Shown in pieces: positions 25,701 through 37,600 of a stretch of DNA of 64,000 bases. Source of the stretch: Phalacrocorax aristotelis (Eukaryota; Chordata; Aves; Suliformes; Phalacrocoracidae). Position numbers and translations under genes: made by a program. The notes under the pieces were generated by a model, which was not told the origin of the DNA, ran no database searches, and worked only from the letters and a program-made list of their open reading frames with translations. The stretch's first letter is position 1, and each line of letters opens with the position of its first letter. Where the stretch lies: positions 63,967,766-64,031,765 of the forward strand of contig NC_134279.1 in NCBI RefSeq assembly GCF_949628215.1. The letters are read 5' to 3'.

Positions 25701-28700
25701 CCTTGTGGTCCACGTGAGGAAAGGGGAAAAGGGAACATGGGCAGCTCCACCAAGGCTTCTCTACCTTTAAGTCTGAAGGGGTGAAACAGAAACCTGCTGA
25801 ATTTGGAGGCCATAGGTTAAAGCGCTGGTGATGCTAATAATACTGCTAATTAAAGTCTTTTAAAATACTTTTTGCCTAGATTCATTGAAGGAAACAAAAT
25901 TGAAACCATTTCAAGAAATGCATTTCGTGGCCTTCGAGACCTGACTCACCTGTAAGTTATTTAACACTTGGCAGATTAATTTGTACTTGAACAAAACTCT
26001 TCTGGGGGACCGCTCATTTTCCTGCCACGTCGACAACCTCCCTCCCCCTCTGTGCATCAGCTTCCTTCTGCTGCCAATAACGTACCTTTCACAAATTAAA
26101 AATTGGCCTTTAAAAACCTCCTGCTCGGGCAGCGCTGCGGCACGTGCGGCTGCCTGCGCACGCTCGCAGCTCGTGCCGGGGTGCAGCTGTGACCTGTGGA
26201 TGCTGCACCGGTACCACCGTGATACCACCTGCCTGCGATTAACATTCCTGTTTCTTTTCAGTATGCTCAGTGATTGCTCTGTGTGTTACAATTGCACCTG
26301 GGCAATAAAAAAGCTTTATATATTTCACTTTTACATGAGCTTAAAGCGATCTCCATTCTTGGAAGAGAATAATTAATAGGTGCCTGTTCTTCGTAACTAT
26401 TAATAATGCCCCTGTCTGGACAGCACCAGTTCATTAACAACCTGTAAGTGAGCTCAGACTTCTTAAGTGTCAGCCAGACAAGAGACAGCAACGATATTAA
26501 GCTCTAACTTTCTTTTCTAGCTCTTTGGCCAATAACCACCTCAAAGCTCTGCCGAGGGATGTCTTCAGTGATTTAGATTCTTTAATTGAACTGTAAGTAA
26601 TGAGAATCTTTCTACTGACTGCCTGCTTCTGTCACTGTCTTACTCTGAGTTTTGCGTTCTGCGTTTGTGTGGTGTTGTATCTGATATCTGCGCAGAAGAG
26701 AAATGTGCATATTGCTGTTCTAGCTTTTCTCGTTTTAAAATTGTTTACTTGGTAGACTCCTCTAAAATAACTGCTATTTCTCAAATCACTGTTGCTTCTC
26801 ATGATGCTGTACATAGCTTGCATTACTGTACTTCTTTCTGGTGTTGCATTTAAATCATTTTTCAGGGAAAGGGAGAAAATGAATTTTAAAACTACAGTTT
26901 CTCTGAACATTTTTTCCTGTTATTGTTGCATGTATTCCCTGAGATTATTTTAGTACAAGGCATTCATTAAAAAAAAAAAAAGCTTTTTTTCTTGTTTTTG
27001 TGCAGCTGTAGCACATTGCTGAGCTACTGTCAGTGTTTTCTTGTCTAACTGAGCTGCTAGTCAGCTTCCCCTATTTTTGGCCTGGCTCTCCCAAATAGCA
27101 AAGTATAATTGTAAGCCACAAAAATTGCCAAGGGATCGAAGAACAGGTACAGTGCTGAAATTGCACATACATTAGTAGGGGGAGGTTAAATTGACTCCAC
27201 ATCAGCAGCGACTCTAAAAATACAAGCCTTACATCCGTACTTTAATGTAACACAGAAATGGTTCCAGCAAGGCCACTCTGTCAACCAGCGGTACTGGAGT
27301 AGTTTAGTGACGGAATGGGATTTATCCGTGTCAGTGGTAGGTGGTGGGATGGAGGCTCGCAGCAGACAGCCACACGGTAAAGGATTTATTACGTTATAGT
27401 CCTAATCCTATGAAAACTTATAAATGTGAGTGACTTCACATGTGAATCACAGTGCTCTATTAGTAGGATTATACGTGGGCGTGTTTCCTAGACTGAAACT
27501 GTTTTTCAAGGACAACACTCTGCAGGAGAGTCCGTAGTAAGAGAGTCCGAATAGAACTTAAGAAACTTTCTTGTTCTCAGTTCAAAAGCAATTCAAGGCT
27601 ACTCAGATATTTTTAAATTCAACATGTCAAGGTGATAACAGTTCTGTAGTATTCATATTGCTATCAACCTTTTCAAATATGTTTATTTCTGTGTGTTTTT
27701 TAGAGATTTAAGGGGAAATAAATTTGAGTGTGACTGCAAAGCCAAGTGGTTGTTTTTGTGGTTAAAGATGACAAATTCCACTGTTTCTGATGTCCTGTGT
27801 ATTGGTCCAGCAGAATATCAGGATAAGAAGTTAAATGATGTGACAAGTTTTGATTATGAATGCACCACTACAGGTATTCAGATAAATGTATATTTCTAAG
27901 CACACTACAAATGGTTAAATATCAGAAGTTTAGACTATACCCTTTGGCTTCTGTGAGCATGACCTGGGGGGAGGAAAGGGTTACATACAAAGCACTTCCG
28001 AGTACTAGAGCAAGCATAAAATGGGAAAATTACATTTTGAAGCCAAAGTAAGTAGCGAGTTTTTATTTGGATTAAGTGATAATGGGAGAAGAGCTCTGAC
28101 TATTCATATTCCAAAAGACTTGATTATGACTCACTTTGTGACTTAATTTTCATCACAGAATGCTTTCTATTATCTGGAATAAGGCCATATAGTTATGGCA
28201 GATGAGCTTCCCAAAATCTCTGTATTTCACAGAAGGCAATGAAAAGAAGTTCAAATAATGTGGCTATATCTGTTATCTTTATTCAATAGGCCACAATTTA
28301 ATAGCATTAAATGTGGCGGCAATACTGCCAGCAGTTCTTCATGGAACTCCATTAAGTTGTAGAAAAATGTCCAATAATATTCTGACTACCGTCTTGTTTA
28401 GGAACTTGATTTTTACTTTAGGGAATATAAAGCATGCTGAAGGAAGTGAAGAGAAACTTGCATGTGGTTATGCTTATATTTTATGACCAAACAGCTGTAG
28501 TTACCTATCTGTAAATGTAGTCACATCATATAGCTGAGAATATCAGCTGCGAGTATTGTTTTTCATCTTTCATGTATATGATGTCACACTCTGCCTTTTT
28601 TCTATACAGTAATATCAGAGGCATTCGAGCTCTCATCTGTCATCAAGGCAGTCATCATCATTAAAAGACAACAGAAAAGTTGATTACTAGTGATGTAAAA

Positions 28701-31700
28701 TAAAGTTGCAGGGGACAAGGTATGAAAGGTAATCCCAAGGGCAGTATGTAAAGGAAAAGAGAATGACCTCAGAATTCAAAAATATGTCAGAAGAGCAGCA
28801 GAGGTAAAGCATGATCATCTGCTACGTAAAAGGGTGTCAAAAACAGGAGAGCAATGTAGCTTAGAAAGGTACCAAAGTTACGTTACTCTGTCTGCCACCA
28901 AGATACAAAAGTACAAAGTAAAAGCAGGTTTATTTCATTTCAATCTGGTTTAAGCAATTGCGCAGCACTAACAGCGTGCGAGAACAAGCCTTATCTACTG
29001 GGTCCTCAGACCTATACTGACCTACCTGCGCTCTGTCGTCTCTTTGTACGTAGAAACCTAACTATAAAGTTGCTACAAGCAAAATTCACCCTTTTTCTGC
29101 TGTAAGTGAAATTACACCAAGCATACATCTAATTTTACATGTGGTAGTGTTTGCTGGGGAGTGTTACATGGTGCAAGGATTGCCCAGCTGAATATTTGTT
29201 CAATTGCCATCAGAGAAGTGCTCTCGTGGCACAGCATATAGCTGTAATACATGCTTCAGACAGTCAAGGACGTTTACAAACCAGTCATTCTGTGGCTGCT
29301 GTGAGGGCAGGCTGTGTGCCTAACCCCTCTGGCCTGGGGGTAGGCAGCAGCGGGCTTCCCAGAGCTCCAGTGCACAGTGAAGGTGGAGGGTGCAGGAGAC
29401 ATGGAGCTCTGGCATCCTTACAGAGTGTCTGAGAGGGACAGACTGCATGCAGAAATGACCCATAAGAGTCAAAACAGAGATAAGTAGAGTAGAAATGCAA
29501 ATCTTCAGGAACATGTCACCTCTGAGACAGCATCATGTCCCCTGCACTGAACTGGAAGTTACCTTGCTTGGGGTCTAACCCTCTGGTGGCCTTGGTAGTC
29601 TGTGGTGTCAGGCCACAGCTGCTTTTTCCTTCTCCATCATTGCCTCCCCAGATCCAAAGGGAGCGTAAATATGCCCATATTCATTCCTTGAGGATTGATT
29701 AGTCACAGGCTCAGGCTTGTACCATATTTTGAAGTAAAGCCACATACCCTGTAGGTGTATTCTCCTTTCCCAGTCAGTGACAGGTGCTCTGCAAACCTCT
29801 TTCATTCATGTTAGTCTTTAGTATTGTATTTCCCTCCTTTGCCAGGTGTGATCATTTCTGCTTTCTGGTACTCTGTGTCGAGCATGACTGGACGTAGGAT
29901 GTGGTAACAAAGCAGTTTGCTTGGTAAAACATGCATCTCGCTGGCTCTATCAGTTCATTGGGTCCTCTGAACTGCTAGAATGGTAACGGGAGGAGAGATG
30001 CAAAGAGGTGCTGCCATATTAAACAAAATGCCAAAGAACAAAATGCTCCTATCACTTATTCACTGAGAAGGTGATCCACAGTGTCAGTGATCTGCACTTT
30101 TAACTCCATTCACGATAGCATCTCTCTTTTCCATTTCTCATGGCTTGCATCACGGAAGCAGGTTAAGCTGTTCCACTTAGTTTCTTGTCTTTCTCTTGCA
30201 ACGGTGTGTGAGGGGGCTGTGCTGTGGCTGTACGCATGGCAGGGGAATGCGTACCTACTTTCAGGAGACTGGAAAGTGGGCCTTGCGCTCCCACAGTCAC
30301 TGGAAACAGGCTGTGTGTGTGCCTGGCACCTGCTTTGCCCAGACCTGCTGGCTGAGCTTTGAAAGCTTGGTTTCCCCTTTCTTTACCTATCTGGGACTGT
30401 ATTCTAGAGGTGTCCTCTTTTTCCCCGCTGGCTGGAAGGAAGGTAATTAGCAAATGAAGAGTTACCTGCTCAGTACTTACTCCTGTGCTGGAGGTCATCC
30501 ATGCCACCATGGTGGGACACAGGAAGGGATGGCTAACGCTCCCTGAGAGCACCCCAGGTCCTAAGTAGCCTCACCTAGAGCACAAGTCTCCACCATGGAG
30601 AAGAGGGGCAGTGAGGAGATGGGAATGACTGGTGGCCAAGTCACAGGATGCAGTTTAGGAGCTGCTGCCTAAACAGGTCATTGGTCCCCATTCTCTTCAG
30701 TGTCCTCCAGCATTCCCTGCACGCTTCCTCTGCTCTGCCAGCATCAGCGCTCCTGTGTGCTGGACTCAGCCAGAGCAGAGGCTGCTGGGTGGGAAATCAG
30801 CCCAACAACAAAAGCGTAGGGTCCCTCATCTCTGACAGCTCGTGCTGTTCAACAGCCAAAGGAGCGGAGGCAGCTGGAGGCGGCTGGAGGATGAGGGGAC
30901 TGTCCCAGGCCTCAGCCAGCGGAAAGCAGTGTCAAAACCCTGTGTCTTGAGCCAGAGGGAGTATCGGGGTGCATTGGGCTGAGGAGACAGCAACAGCCCG
31001 TGCAGCCAGTGGCACAGGGAGGAGGTGAGGGCGGTGTCCTTTTCCCTCTCCCATGCAGGCTGATCCAGCTGAAAAAAGTGTTGGGAAACATCCCCCTCCA
31101 ACTCTGTATTTACTCTATGATCTTTTTCTAGCATTAAGGCAGGCATGTGGACCTGCCTGTAAGACTAAATCAAGTCCCTAAGACCTACATTTTTAGCAAG
31201 CCTGATGTGGCAGCATCTCTTTACTGCTCCACATTAGAGTATGGTATTTCCAACTGGTGCTAAAAACAATGTTTATTGCCTTTTACTGATTACAACTGAT
31301 TTTCTTACCCATTTTTACTCATCAAGTGACATAAAGAGCCCAATGGCAGGGACAAATAAGGATAGCTGTGCAACACTGAATCATTTCTGAATGAGCAGTG
31401 GGTTTTAACACACAGACTGGTTTGTTTTAATTCACAGATTCCCTAAAAATGTTTCACAACTGTTCAGATTTCAAGATATGTCTTTTTCAGCATTAGTTTT
31501 TTTGGTTTTTTTTTCTCAAGATTTAAAAAATATTTTTATTTTCTGTGACTGTATCTGCTATTGTCCATCCTTAGCTACCTTTCATGATTTATCACCTACT
31601 TTTACTTTCTGCATACTTTGGTGTCAGTTTTCTCCAGTCTTTTTATTTTCCCAGTGAGAATGAAGATAACTTTCTTGTTTTCCTGCCAGCCCAAACTCTA

Positions 31701-34700
31701 TTTATAATAGTCCCTCGAAGAATGGAGGCTGTCATTTCTTTTGCAGCTGTAGAATCTGCTGTTTGTTTAACGGTAGTCATCTATCTTTATCCTCCAGAAG
31801 TGTAACTTCTCAAAGGCAAGGCTTTCAAGCATGCAGAGACAGAGAGTTCTTAATTCAAAAACAATTATTTCATAATGCACCAAAATGAGGGATTCAAGTG
31901 AGAACCTAATTACCATTTCACCGAAATCCCTGGACACTCAGGCCCTTCCAATATAGGACTGCATGGTGAAATCATCTAGCAAATGGAGCTTGAAACACAG
32001 CAGTGCATGATTCTGCAGAGAAACTCCATCATAGTGGAAGATGCATTTCCTTTTCTATACAGCTATATCCATACATCACTTCAGCGTGGGCCTTTTGCCA
32101 CGTTCTAGACCCAAGTGCTCGCTTTTCCTTGTCAGCGCTGCTATACCAGTTTCTTTTTCTGATAATAAGGACCTTGCCCAGCTGTCAGGCCCAAGATCAA
32201 AATCAGACCCAAGTCTCCTCACTTTGCCCCGGATTGGCTCTATGCTGGCTACTGACTTAGCCCAGGGTGAATTTTGGAGTTAAATCTACAAAGGCACTTG
32301 GATTTTGAGATGAAATCTTGAATTTTGTAGTTACGCTCTTAGTCTCTACAGGTTGCTCCAACTCCTCAGTCTTCGTATCTAGAATAAGTTTTCCACTGGA
32401 TAGTAATTTGCAGGTTGGTTGTATTTTATGCCTAAACTACTTTACAATGCCCCATAAAATGTTATGTTAACTGAGTTTTTGATTACACGATTTTGTCTAC
32501 GGTCTAGCAGAAATGGGGTTATCCCCAGGCAAACTTCAGCTTATCATTTCACTTTCTGCCTGGTTTAGCATAACACAAATTGCTAGTGATTAAATTTGCA
32601 TGACTTAAGAAGTTATTGGACTTCAGCTGGAAGTTGCTGTCTCTCAGCTTGAAAGTGATTCTAGCAAGGCCATTTCACTTGACGGGAAAGCAACTTCCAG
32701 CTGTGGGGAAAGAGACTTCTCTCCCGATATCCTGATTTCATTTGTACCAGTCAGCCTAGCTGGAAAATCTGATTTCTGCCACTATTTACCTATTCGATCT
32801 CCTTGGCAACTATATTTCCAAAGGTCAGTTTATGAAGCCTAAAGCAGGAGAAGCTTTCCCCTGTTGCTGCATGCCTAATGTGAGCACTGACACTTCCATG
32901 CTAGCGTTATACAAAATCCAGAGTATTTAACTCATTTTCAGTGCTAATTGTTACAACCAGCAACCACTTACTCTGTGTTTCCAGCAAGGATGTACCCTAA
33001 TTGTTGTAAATGTATGTTTCCAGATTTTGTTGTTCACCAGATTTTGCCCTACCAGTCAGTTTCAGTGGATACGTTCAACTCAAAGAATGATGTGTTCGTA
33101 GCCATTGCACAGCCCAGCATGGAGAACTGCATGGTGCTGGAGTGGGATCACATTGAAATGAATTTCAGGAGTTATGACAATATCACAGGTATATGAACTC
33201 TGGGATTCCAGTCGCTGATGAACTGTTGGCGTTTCACAAGGATGAGATTCATAGATGGGACCAGCTGATGGTGTTTGCCCTGAATCTCTGTTGAAATTGG
33301 CAGGTCAAAGTGTGTAATGTTTGGACATGAGTGACTTCATGGAGTAGTGCATCTTGTTAATACATGCACATTTAACCTCACTGTAGCACGCAAACTAGGC
33401 TTTTTTTTGTCTGATCTCGTAAATTGTTCTGAAGGCGCAAACATTTGCAGCGAATGTCGCACCATGGCCCAGCTTAGACACTCACTGCCTGAATCACACT
33501 GCAAGTTAAAGCGTAGGCTAAAGGAGCCCTTGCTCTTGCCGAAGTGCCTGCAAAATAGAATATAAAAATATTCTACTGCATGTAGAAGGAAATAGGTCTG
33601 AAGGATCCATCTAGGGTACGCTGTCCGGGAAAGCGTGTTTCACAGCTGAATGATGACAGAAATATTTAAACCATGGTTGTTACCTAAATAGATGTGCTGT
33701 AAAGCTTTCACATTTACTTTCCATTTACAAACATGCTAAATTAACATCCTGGCCAATTACTCATCAAACAAAACCCCATATGGATGCCAGGTGATTTTCT
33801 AATGTTAAGAAACATTCTGTCACTGACCAACACTCGTGGTGCTATACAGAGCTCAGTCACACCATGACAGCAGAGTCTTTAGAGCTGTTATACACTGCCT
33901 AATTTCCCAACTACTTCAAGCTACTGCTTTTGAGGTCTCACGAGCTAAATCTATCCACAGAGCACCCTTTCCACCTGTTCCTGTGTGATAGATTATTTTT
34001 TACCTTGCATTTGGGGAAATAAAGAGTACGCTGCATCCTCATCTGGTCTTGTGGGAAGTCTACAAAAGCAGCAAGCACCTATCTCCTCAGATCAACTGTG
34101 TGTCACTAATGAAAGTTTACGAGATGCTACCCTTCTGTCAGGAAATTTTGGAAATGAAAAATTTTGCTTTTTCAGGTTTCATTGTGTTTTGGTAGCTTAG
34201 GAAGAAATATGTACCAGAGGATGTAAATTGAGAAGTTGATGGCCTGAAGAGAGCTAACAGAGCTCTAGAAAAGTTCTGGAAATAAAGTTGAGAGTTTAGG
34301 TCATCTGCAAAGACAGCTGTTTTCTGGATGTATTTCATCTTCCTGTGATTGACATGATTAGGATACATTTCTGCTGGATACTTGTGTCCTAGCTCCACAC
34401 ACAGTGTGCATGCCGAGACTCATTTTTCGAACAACCATTCTGTGTCCCTGGAAAACCCGAGCTTAAGCTCTGGGCTCTGAAATGTGAGTGAGCGAGAGAC
34501 TTTTGCCAAAGGCAGGTAAAGAGCCTTTTGTGGAGCCTAAAGAGCACTTTGTAGAGCTCACAAGCTGACTAGGTGCTCCTTGGGGAATTTAATTACCAAC
34601 TATAAGCCTGGCATTCAGATGGCCAAATTTAGCCCTTTACAACATGGGCTTATTGACCCGACCTAGTTGTCATGATTGCCTGTAGAGTCAAGATGCAGAG

Positions 34701-36583
34701 AATAGGTGTAGCTGTTCTCTGCAGAAGGAAACATCTACAGGCCAGATGAAACATTTTCTAGATTGCTTTTTGACTAAGTTAGTCCAGATAGAGCCTGGAT
34801 GATAAGCTGAAGCATTTGTGCCTACGCTGCAGATACCTTACGGTACTTGAGATGAATCCCACCCGTCCTACACTGGAAGGGTGGTAGATCATCCGAGGCT
34901 GGCTGTGAAACACCTATGAGTAGGGGGCCAGCACAGATGCCAGGGTGGGTCTGCTGTAGTGACTGTGACCATGCATGCACAGAGGAGCGTGTGCAGATAC
35001 TGTTCTACTTAAACTGTGTGCTTCAGAGAGGAATTCCTCTTTTCTTCCAACACAGCCTTTTGTAAACAGTCTGGTTGTTGCTTTTTTGATGTGGATCTTG
35101 TATAGTGACTTGACATTCTCAAAACAGACCACAGCTCAATCTGATCTAATCTGGCAACTGCAGTATTCCTGAATATTTCTAGTTTAACATAATCTCAAGA
35201 AGACTTAACAGAAACAACAGAGTTAAATTTCTCTTTTTCATCCCGCTGTCAGGTGATATATCCACACGACACATCAGTATTTCTATTTACAGTACCAAAA
35301 AGCTGACTCTGGCCCTCTTGTAGCAAGAAGAATAGACTGTATTTCATTCTTCTAGTAAAACTGGAAAGATAGATATTCCAGGAATAAGAGAATTTCAGAT
35401 TCCTGATCAGTCATGAGATAAGAACTCCTATTATTTTGGAATAAAAAAATTTGGCTTAAATAATTGTTTTGGATAATAGGGGGCACATGTCTGAACAAAC
35501 TATTCTGGATAAAAAGGAATGAGCATTTTAGGGTGCATCATATTGCGCACCTTGGTGTGGCATTTCCAGCTTTTGCAGTCATCTTTCCAGTTGTTGGGGA
35601 GAAAAAAGTATGAAAGAAAGCTCTGACAGCATGTGGTAAAAGACAAAATAACAACATGGTAAAGATTTCAAAAAGGGGTGGGGTAATTTGGTAATATCTC
35701 TGTGGTTTAAAAGGTGCTTTGTACTGTGCTAATATGTGTGCTTTTTTTTCTCCTTTGGGCAATAGGTCAGTCCATAGTGGGATGTAAAGCCATTCTTGTT
35801 GGTGACCAAGTCTTTGTGGTGGTGGCACAGCTCTTTGGTGGCTCACACATTTACAAATATGATGAAAGCTGGACAAAGTTTGTCAAATTCCAGGATATTG
35901 AAGTATCTCGCATTTCCAAGCCAAATGATATAGAGCTTTTTGAGATAGACAGTGAAATGTTTTTTGTCATAGCAGACAGCTCTAAAGCAGGTTTGTCAAC
36001 AGTGTACAAGTGGAATAACAAAGGATTTTACTCATACCAGTCCCTTCATGAGTGGTTCAGGGACACTGATGCAGAGTTTCTTGACATAGATGGGAAATCA
36101 TATTTAATCCTCTCTAGCCGCTCCCAGGTTCCCATTATACTCCAGTGGAACAAAGTGTCCAAAAAGTTTGTCCCACACAGTGAAATCCCCAACATGGAAG
36201 ATGTCTTGGCTGTGAAGAGTTTCAGGATGCAAGATAACCTGTACATCACGCTCACGAGATTCATTGGTGACTCCAGAGTTATGAAATGGAATAGCAAACA
36301 GTTTGTGGAGATACAGGCTCTTCCATCCCGAGGAGCCATGACACTGCAGCCGTTCTCCTTCAAGAACAATTACTACCTAGCCTTGGGAAGTGACTACACC
36401 TTCTCCCAAATATACCAGTGGGATGTTGAAAAAAAGCTCTTCATGTTATTTAAAGAAATCTATGTGCAAGCACCACGGTCTTTCACAGCTGTATCAACGG
36501 ATCGAAGAGATTTTTTCTTTGCCTCTAGTTTTAAAGGAAACACTCAAATATTTGAACACGTCATCATTGACTTGAGCTTATGA
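19455..36583 (+). CDS. LGI2: LGI2, leucine-rich glioma-inactivated family protein 2 (complete, 8 coding exons)
   Basis: Spliced product of 538 residues, against 545 for human LGI2 (recalled family knowledge). The eight exons join in frame with GT-AG introns: 135, 2918, 3052, 569, 1111, 5150 and 2577 nt. Order of domains: signal peptide (about 1-22), LRRNT cysteines C29, C33, C35, C42, LRRs encoded by four exons of exactly 72 nt (about 60-155), LRRCT cysteines C164, C166, C187, C208, then EPTP/EAR repeats from about residue 212 to 533 forming a predicted seven-bladed propeller. N-glycosylation sequons lie at N63, N179 and N264. LGI proteins are secreted by neurons and bind ADAM22/ADAM23/ADAM11-type receptors; an LGI2 truncation causes juvenile epilepsy in Lagotto dogs (family knowledge). 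LGI2 rather than LGI1 is indicated by the EIYVQAPRSFTAVSTDRR and FDYECTTTDFVVHQ-type segments and the C-terminal DLSL. The coding sequence shows no frameshift or internal stop. Confidence 0.96.
19631..19765 (+). repeat. LGI2: Very short LGI2 intron 1 with GGA, GGC and G11 runs
   Basis: The intron is only 135 nt. It holds a (GGA)n tract from about 19664 to 19694, an interrupted GGA/GGC tract to 19711 and an uninterrupted G11 at 19712-19722. A short pyrimidine tract (CTTCTCTTTTTCCAG) then leads into exon 2 at 19766. Retention of the intron would give TGA at 19632-19634, straight after residue 59. Confidence 0.85.
19766..19837 (+). CDS. LGI2: LGI2 coding exon 2: first LRR module (72 nt)
   Basis: The acceptor TTTTTCCAG precedes 19766 and the donor CTGCT|GTAAGT follows 19837. 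It encodes LSLVNGTFSEVKDRMFSH and LPSLQLL, one 24-residue LRR with the sequon N63-G-T. The exon is phase-symmetric (2,2), like the next three. Confidence 0.96.
19838..22755 (+). other. LGI2 intron 2 (no other gene seen)
   Basis: 2918-nt intron. I see a T8A9 run (20073-20089) and a short (CCA)n tract near 21374-21395, whose antisense translation gives a spurious poly-Val. No exon, CR1 copy or RNA gene is recognised. Confidence 0.7.
22756..22827 (+). CDS. LGI2: LGI2 coding exon 3: second LRR module (72 nt)
   Basis: Acceptor TGTTTTCAG, donor ACCT|GTAAGT. It encodes LLNSNSFTVIRDDAFAGL and FHLEYL, matching the LGI2 LRR order. Phase 2 at both ends. Confidence 0.96.
22828..25879 (+). other. LGI2 intron 3 with an AT-rich tract
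   Basis: 3052-nt intron. An almost pure A/T stretch runs from about 23325 to 23410. An ISRE-like motif lies at 24219-24231, and a perfect 11-bp inverted repeat separated by about 330 nt lies at 24083-24093 and 24426-24436. No exon or transposon is recognised. Confidence 0.7.
25880..25951 (+). CDS. LGI2: LGI2 coding exon 4: third LRR module (72 nt)
   Basis: Acceptor TTTGCCTAG, donor CACCT|GTAAGT. It encodes FIEGNKIETISRNAFRGL and RDLTHL. This is the most conserved part of the LRR block compared with mammalian LGI2 as I recall it. Confidence 0.96.
25952..26520 (+). other. LGI2 intron 4
   Basis: 569-nt intron with a good acceptor (CTTTCTTTTCTAG). A GC-richer patch lies near 26120-26220. I see no other feature in it. 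Confidence 0.8.
26521..26592 (+). CDS. LGI2: LGI2 coding exon 5: fourth LRR module (72 nt)
   Basis: Acceptor TTTTCTAG, donor GAACT|GTAAGT. It encodes SLANNHLKALPRDVFSDL and DSLIEL. It is the last of four consecutive 72-nt, phase-2 LRR exons. Confidence 0.96.
26593..27703 (+). other. LGI2 intron 5
   Basis: 1111-nt intron. The only notable string is A13-GC-T7 at 26969-26990, a simple palindromic low-complexity run. No exon or repeat element is recognised. Confidence 0.75.
27704..27873 (+). CDS. LGI2: LGI2 coding exon 6: LRRCT cap
   Basis: Acceptor TTTTTTAG, donor CTACAG|GTATTC. It encodes residues 155-211 plus the first base of codon 212. C164-x-C166, C187 and C208 form the C-terminal LRR cap, with the sequon N179-S-T between them. 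Reading on past the donor reaches a stop at 27897-27899, so a retained intron would truncate the protein before the propeller. Confidence 0.96.
27874..33023 (+). other. LGI2 intron 6 (5.15 kb), with a nested palindrome
   Basis: Largest LGI2 intron. No transposon or second gene is recognised. It holds several open frames of 60-130 codons without recognisable similarity. A POU octamer (32594-32601) and a nested inverted repeat (32624-32703) lie about 320-430 nt before exon 7. Confidence 0.7.
32624..32703. repeat. Nested perfect inverted repeat in LGI2 intron 6
   Basis: CAGCTGGAAGTTGCT (32624-32638) is perfectly complementary to AGCAACTTCCAGCTG (32689-32703). Inside the 50-nt loop a second 6-bp pair is found: AAGTGA (32653-32658) with TCACTT (32675-32680). 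Each outer arm carries a CAGCTG E-box at its outer end. Confidence 0.9.
33024..33188 (+). CDS. LGI2: LGI2 coding exon 7: start of the EPTP propeller
   Basis: Acceptor TGTTTCCAG, donor TCACAG|GTATAT. It encodes residues 212-266, with codon 212 (Asp) and codon 267 (Gly) split at the borders. The segment from FVVHQILPYQSVSVDTF to WDHIEMNFRSYDNITG is the first EPTP/EAR blade. N264-I-T is a sequon at its end. Confidence 0.96.
33189..35765 (+). other. LGI2 intron 7
   Basis: 2577-nt intron ending in CTCCTTTGGGCAATAG. It holds only short open frames and no recognisable repeat element. An in-frame ATG at 35714 lies inside this intron and is not a start codon of LGI2. Confidence 0.75.
35766..36583 (+). 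CDS. LGI2: LGI2 coding exon 8: remaining EPTP repeats and stop
   Basis: This single 818-nt exon encodes residues 267-538 and ends with TGA at 36581-36583. It starts GQSIVGCKAILVGDQVFVVVAQ and ends with FASSFKG followed by the terminal DLSL, diagnostic of LGI2. Roughly six EPTP blades are visible as recurring aromatic and acidic patterns such as IYKYDESW, VYKWNNKG, ILQWNK, VMKWNSK and IYQWDVEK. The EPTP propeller is the receptor-binding part in the LGI family. No damage is seen. Confidence 0.98.
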
Positions 36584-37600
36584 AAAGCAGCTGGAGTGAA
36601 ATTTATGTGGAATGACATTTATACACAAGCAAAACAAAGAGAGACCTTTCCAAAAACAGGGTGCACCTATGGAGTATGATGACATTTTCTGAACTTTTCA
36701 AACTTGCATATTAATCAGGGATTGCATTTACTTGGTTACTGCATGACATGTCCATTTTATCCTTTTTCAAAGACACTTTGCAGTCTGCAGTCATTCAGAG
36801 GAGAGTGCAGTGCATTAGGATTAATGTTGACATCTAAGAGAATGATGTAATTTTTACCCAGAAAACTACCTTGAATGAATTGAACATCTCATAAAGAAAG
36901 TGAAAATTAAGCAATATAAAGCATAGAAATTATCTTGACTCTTAAGCTAACATGTTAGTAATGATTTAAAGATTAGAGCCAGTTCTTCAGGGTTGTTGGT
37001 GATTTGTAAAAGCAAACAGTAGCAATCCAGGATACACTTTAATTTGGTTTCTTGAGGTCTGTCTTCAAAATCTGTCTTTGTGGTTTATAGTAAGTCTGAG
37101 GCACCATTTTAATTCATTGTGGATTAAAGGGAAAGCCAAATTCTATTGCCATTTTTCTTACAATATTCATTATTTCAGCAACAAATTGTGCATAACAAAT
37201 AGCCCAGCCCACAGTACTGGGTAGCCAGGAAAAGAAGGTATATATGTCACTTGTAGACCATGAGATCTTAACAAATTAACATAGACAGAAGATAACAGAG
37301 GTCTGCTTGGTGCCATGAATGAATCCACTGCAAATGCCGTCCTCTTTCTGTTTTAATAGGTATTCCAGAAATTATCCCCATTTTGTCCTGATGATCCCAG
37401 TAGATTCTGGGATGTTTTAACAAGTAAATCTGTTGTGACCTCTCATTTTAGAAGGCACAGCTTAAGCTTAGCCTAAAACATACATCTATGTGCAAGTACT
37501 CCATGCTGTAGCTCATCTGTATGCAATGAGATGATTTATTCTCCAGCATTCTCCCCCCAGCACAGCTCACAAGCAATAAATTCAGATTTTGGTTATCACA
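36584..37600 (+). other. LGI2: LGI2 3' untranslated region (proximal form)
   Basis: AT-rich sequence after the stop with no other coding signal. The extent is inferred from the AATAAA at 37575-37580, about 0.99 kb after the stop. An earlier ATTAAA lies at 37123-37128 and further AATAAA strings occur downstream (for example 39068-39073), so longer or shorter forms are possible. Confidence 0.55.
37575..37580 (+). promoter_or_regulatory. LGI2: Candidate LGI2 polyadenylation signal AATAAA
   Basis: First canonical AATAAA after the LGI2 stop, followed within 20-40 nt by T/G-rich sequence (TTTTGGTT, CTGTATTTGGGG). ATTAAA at 37123 is a weaker alternative. Confidence 0.5.

Noticed and set aside
35714..35765. 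Upstream ATG and hydrophobic stretch in frame with LGI2 exon 8
   Set aside because: It is the polypyrimidine end of intron 7, read as Leu/Phe. The AATAG|GT acceptor at 35766 joins exon 7 in frame to the conserved ITGQSIVGC.
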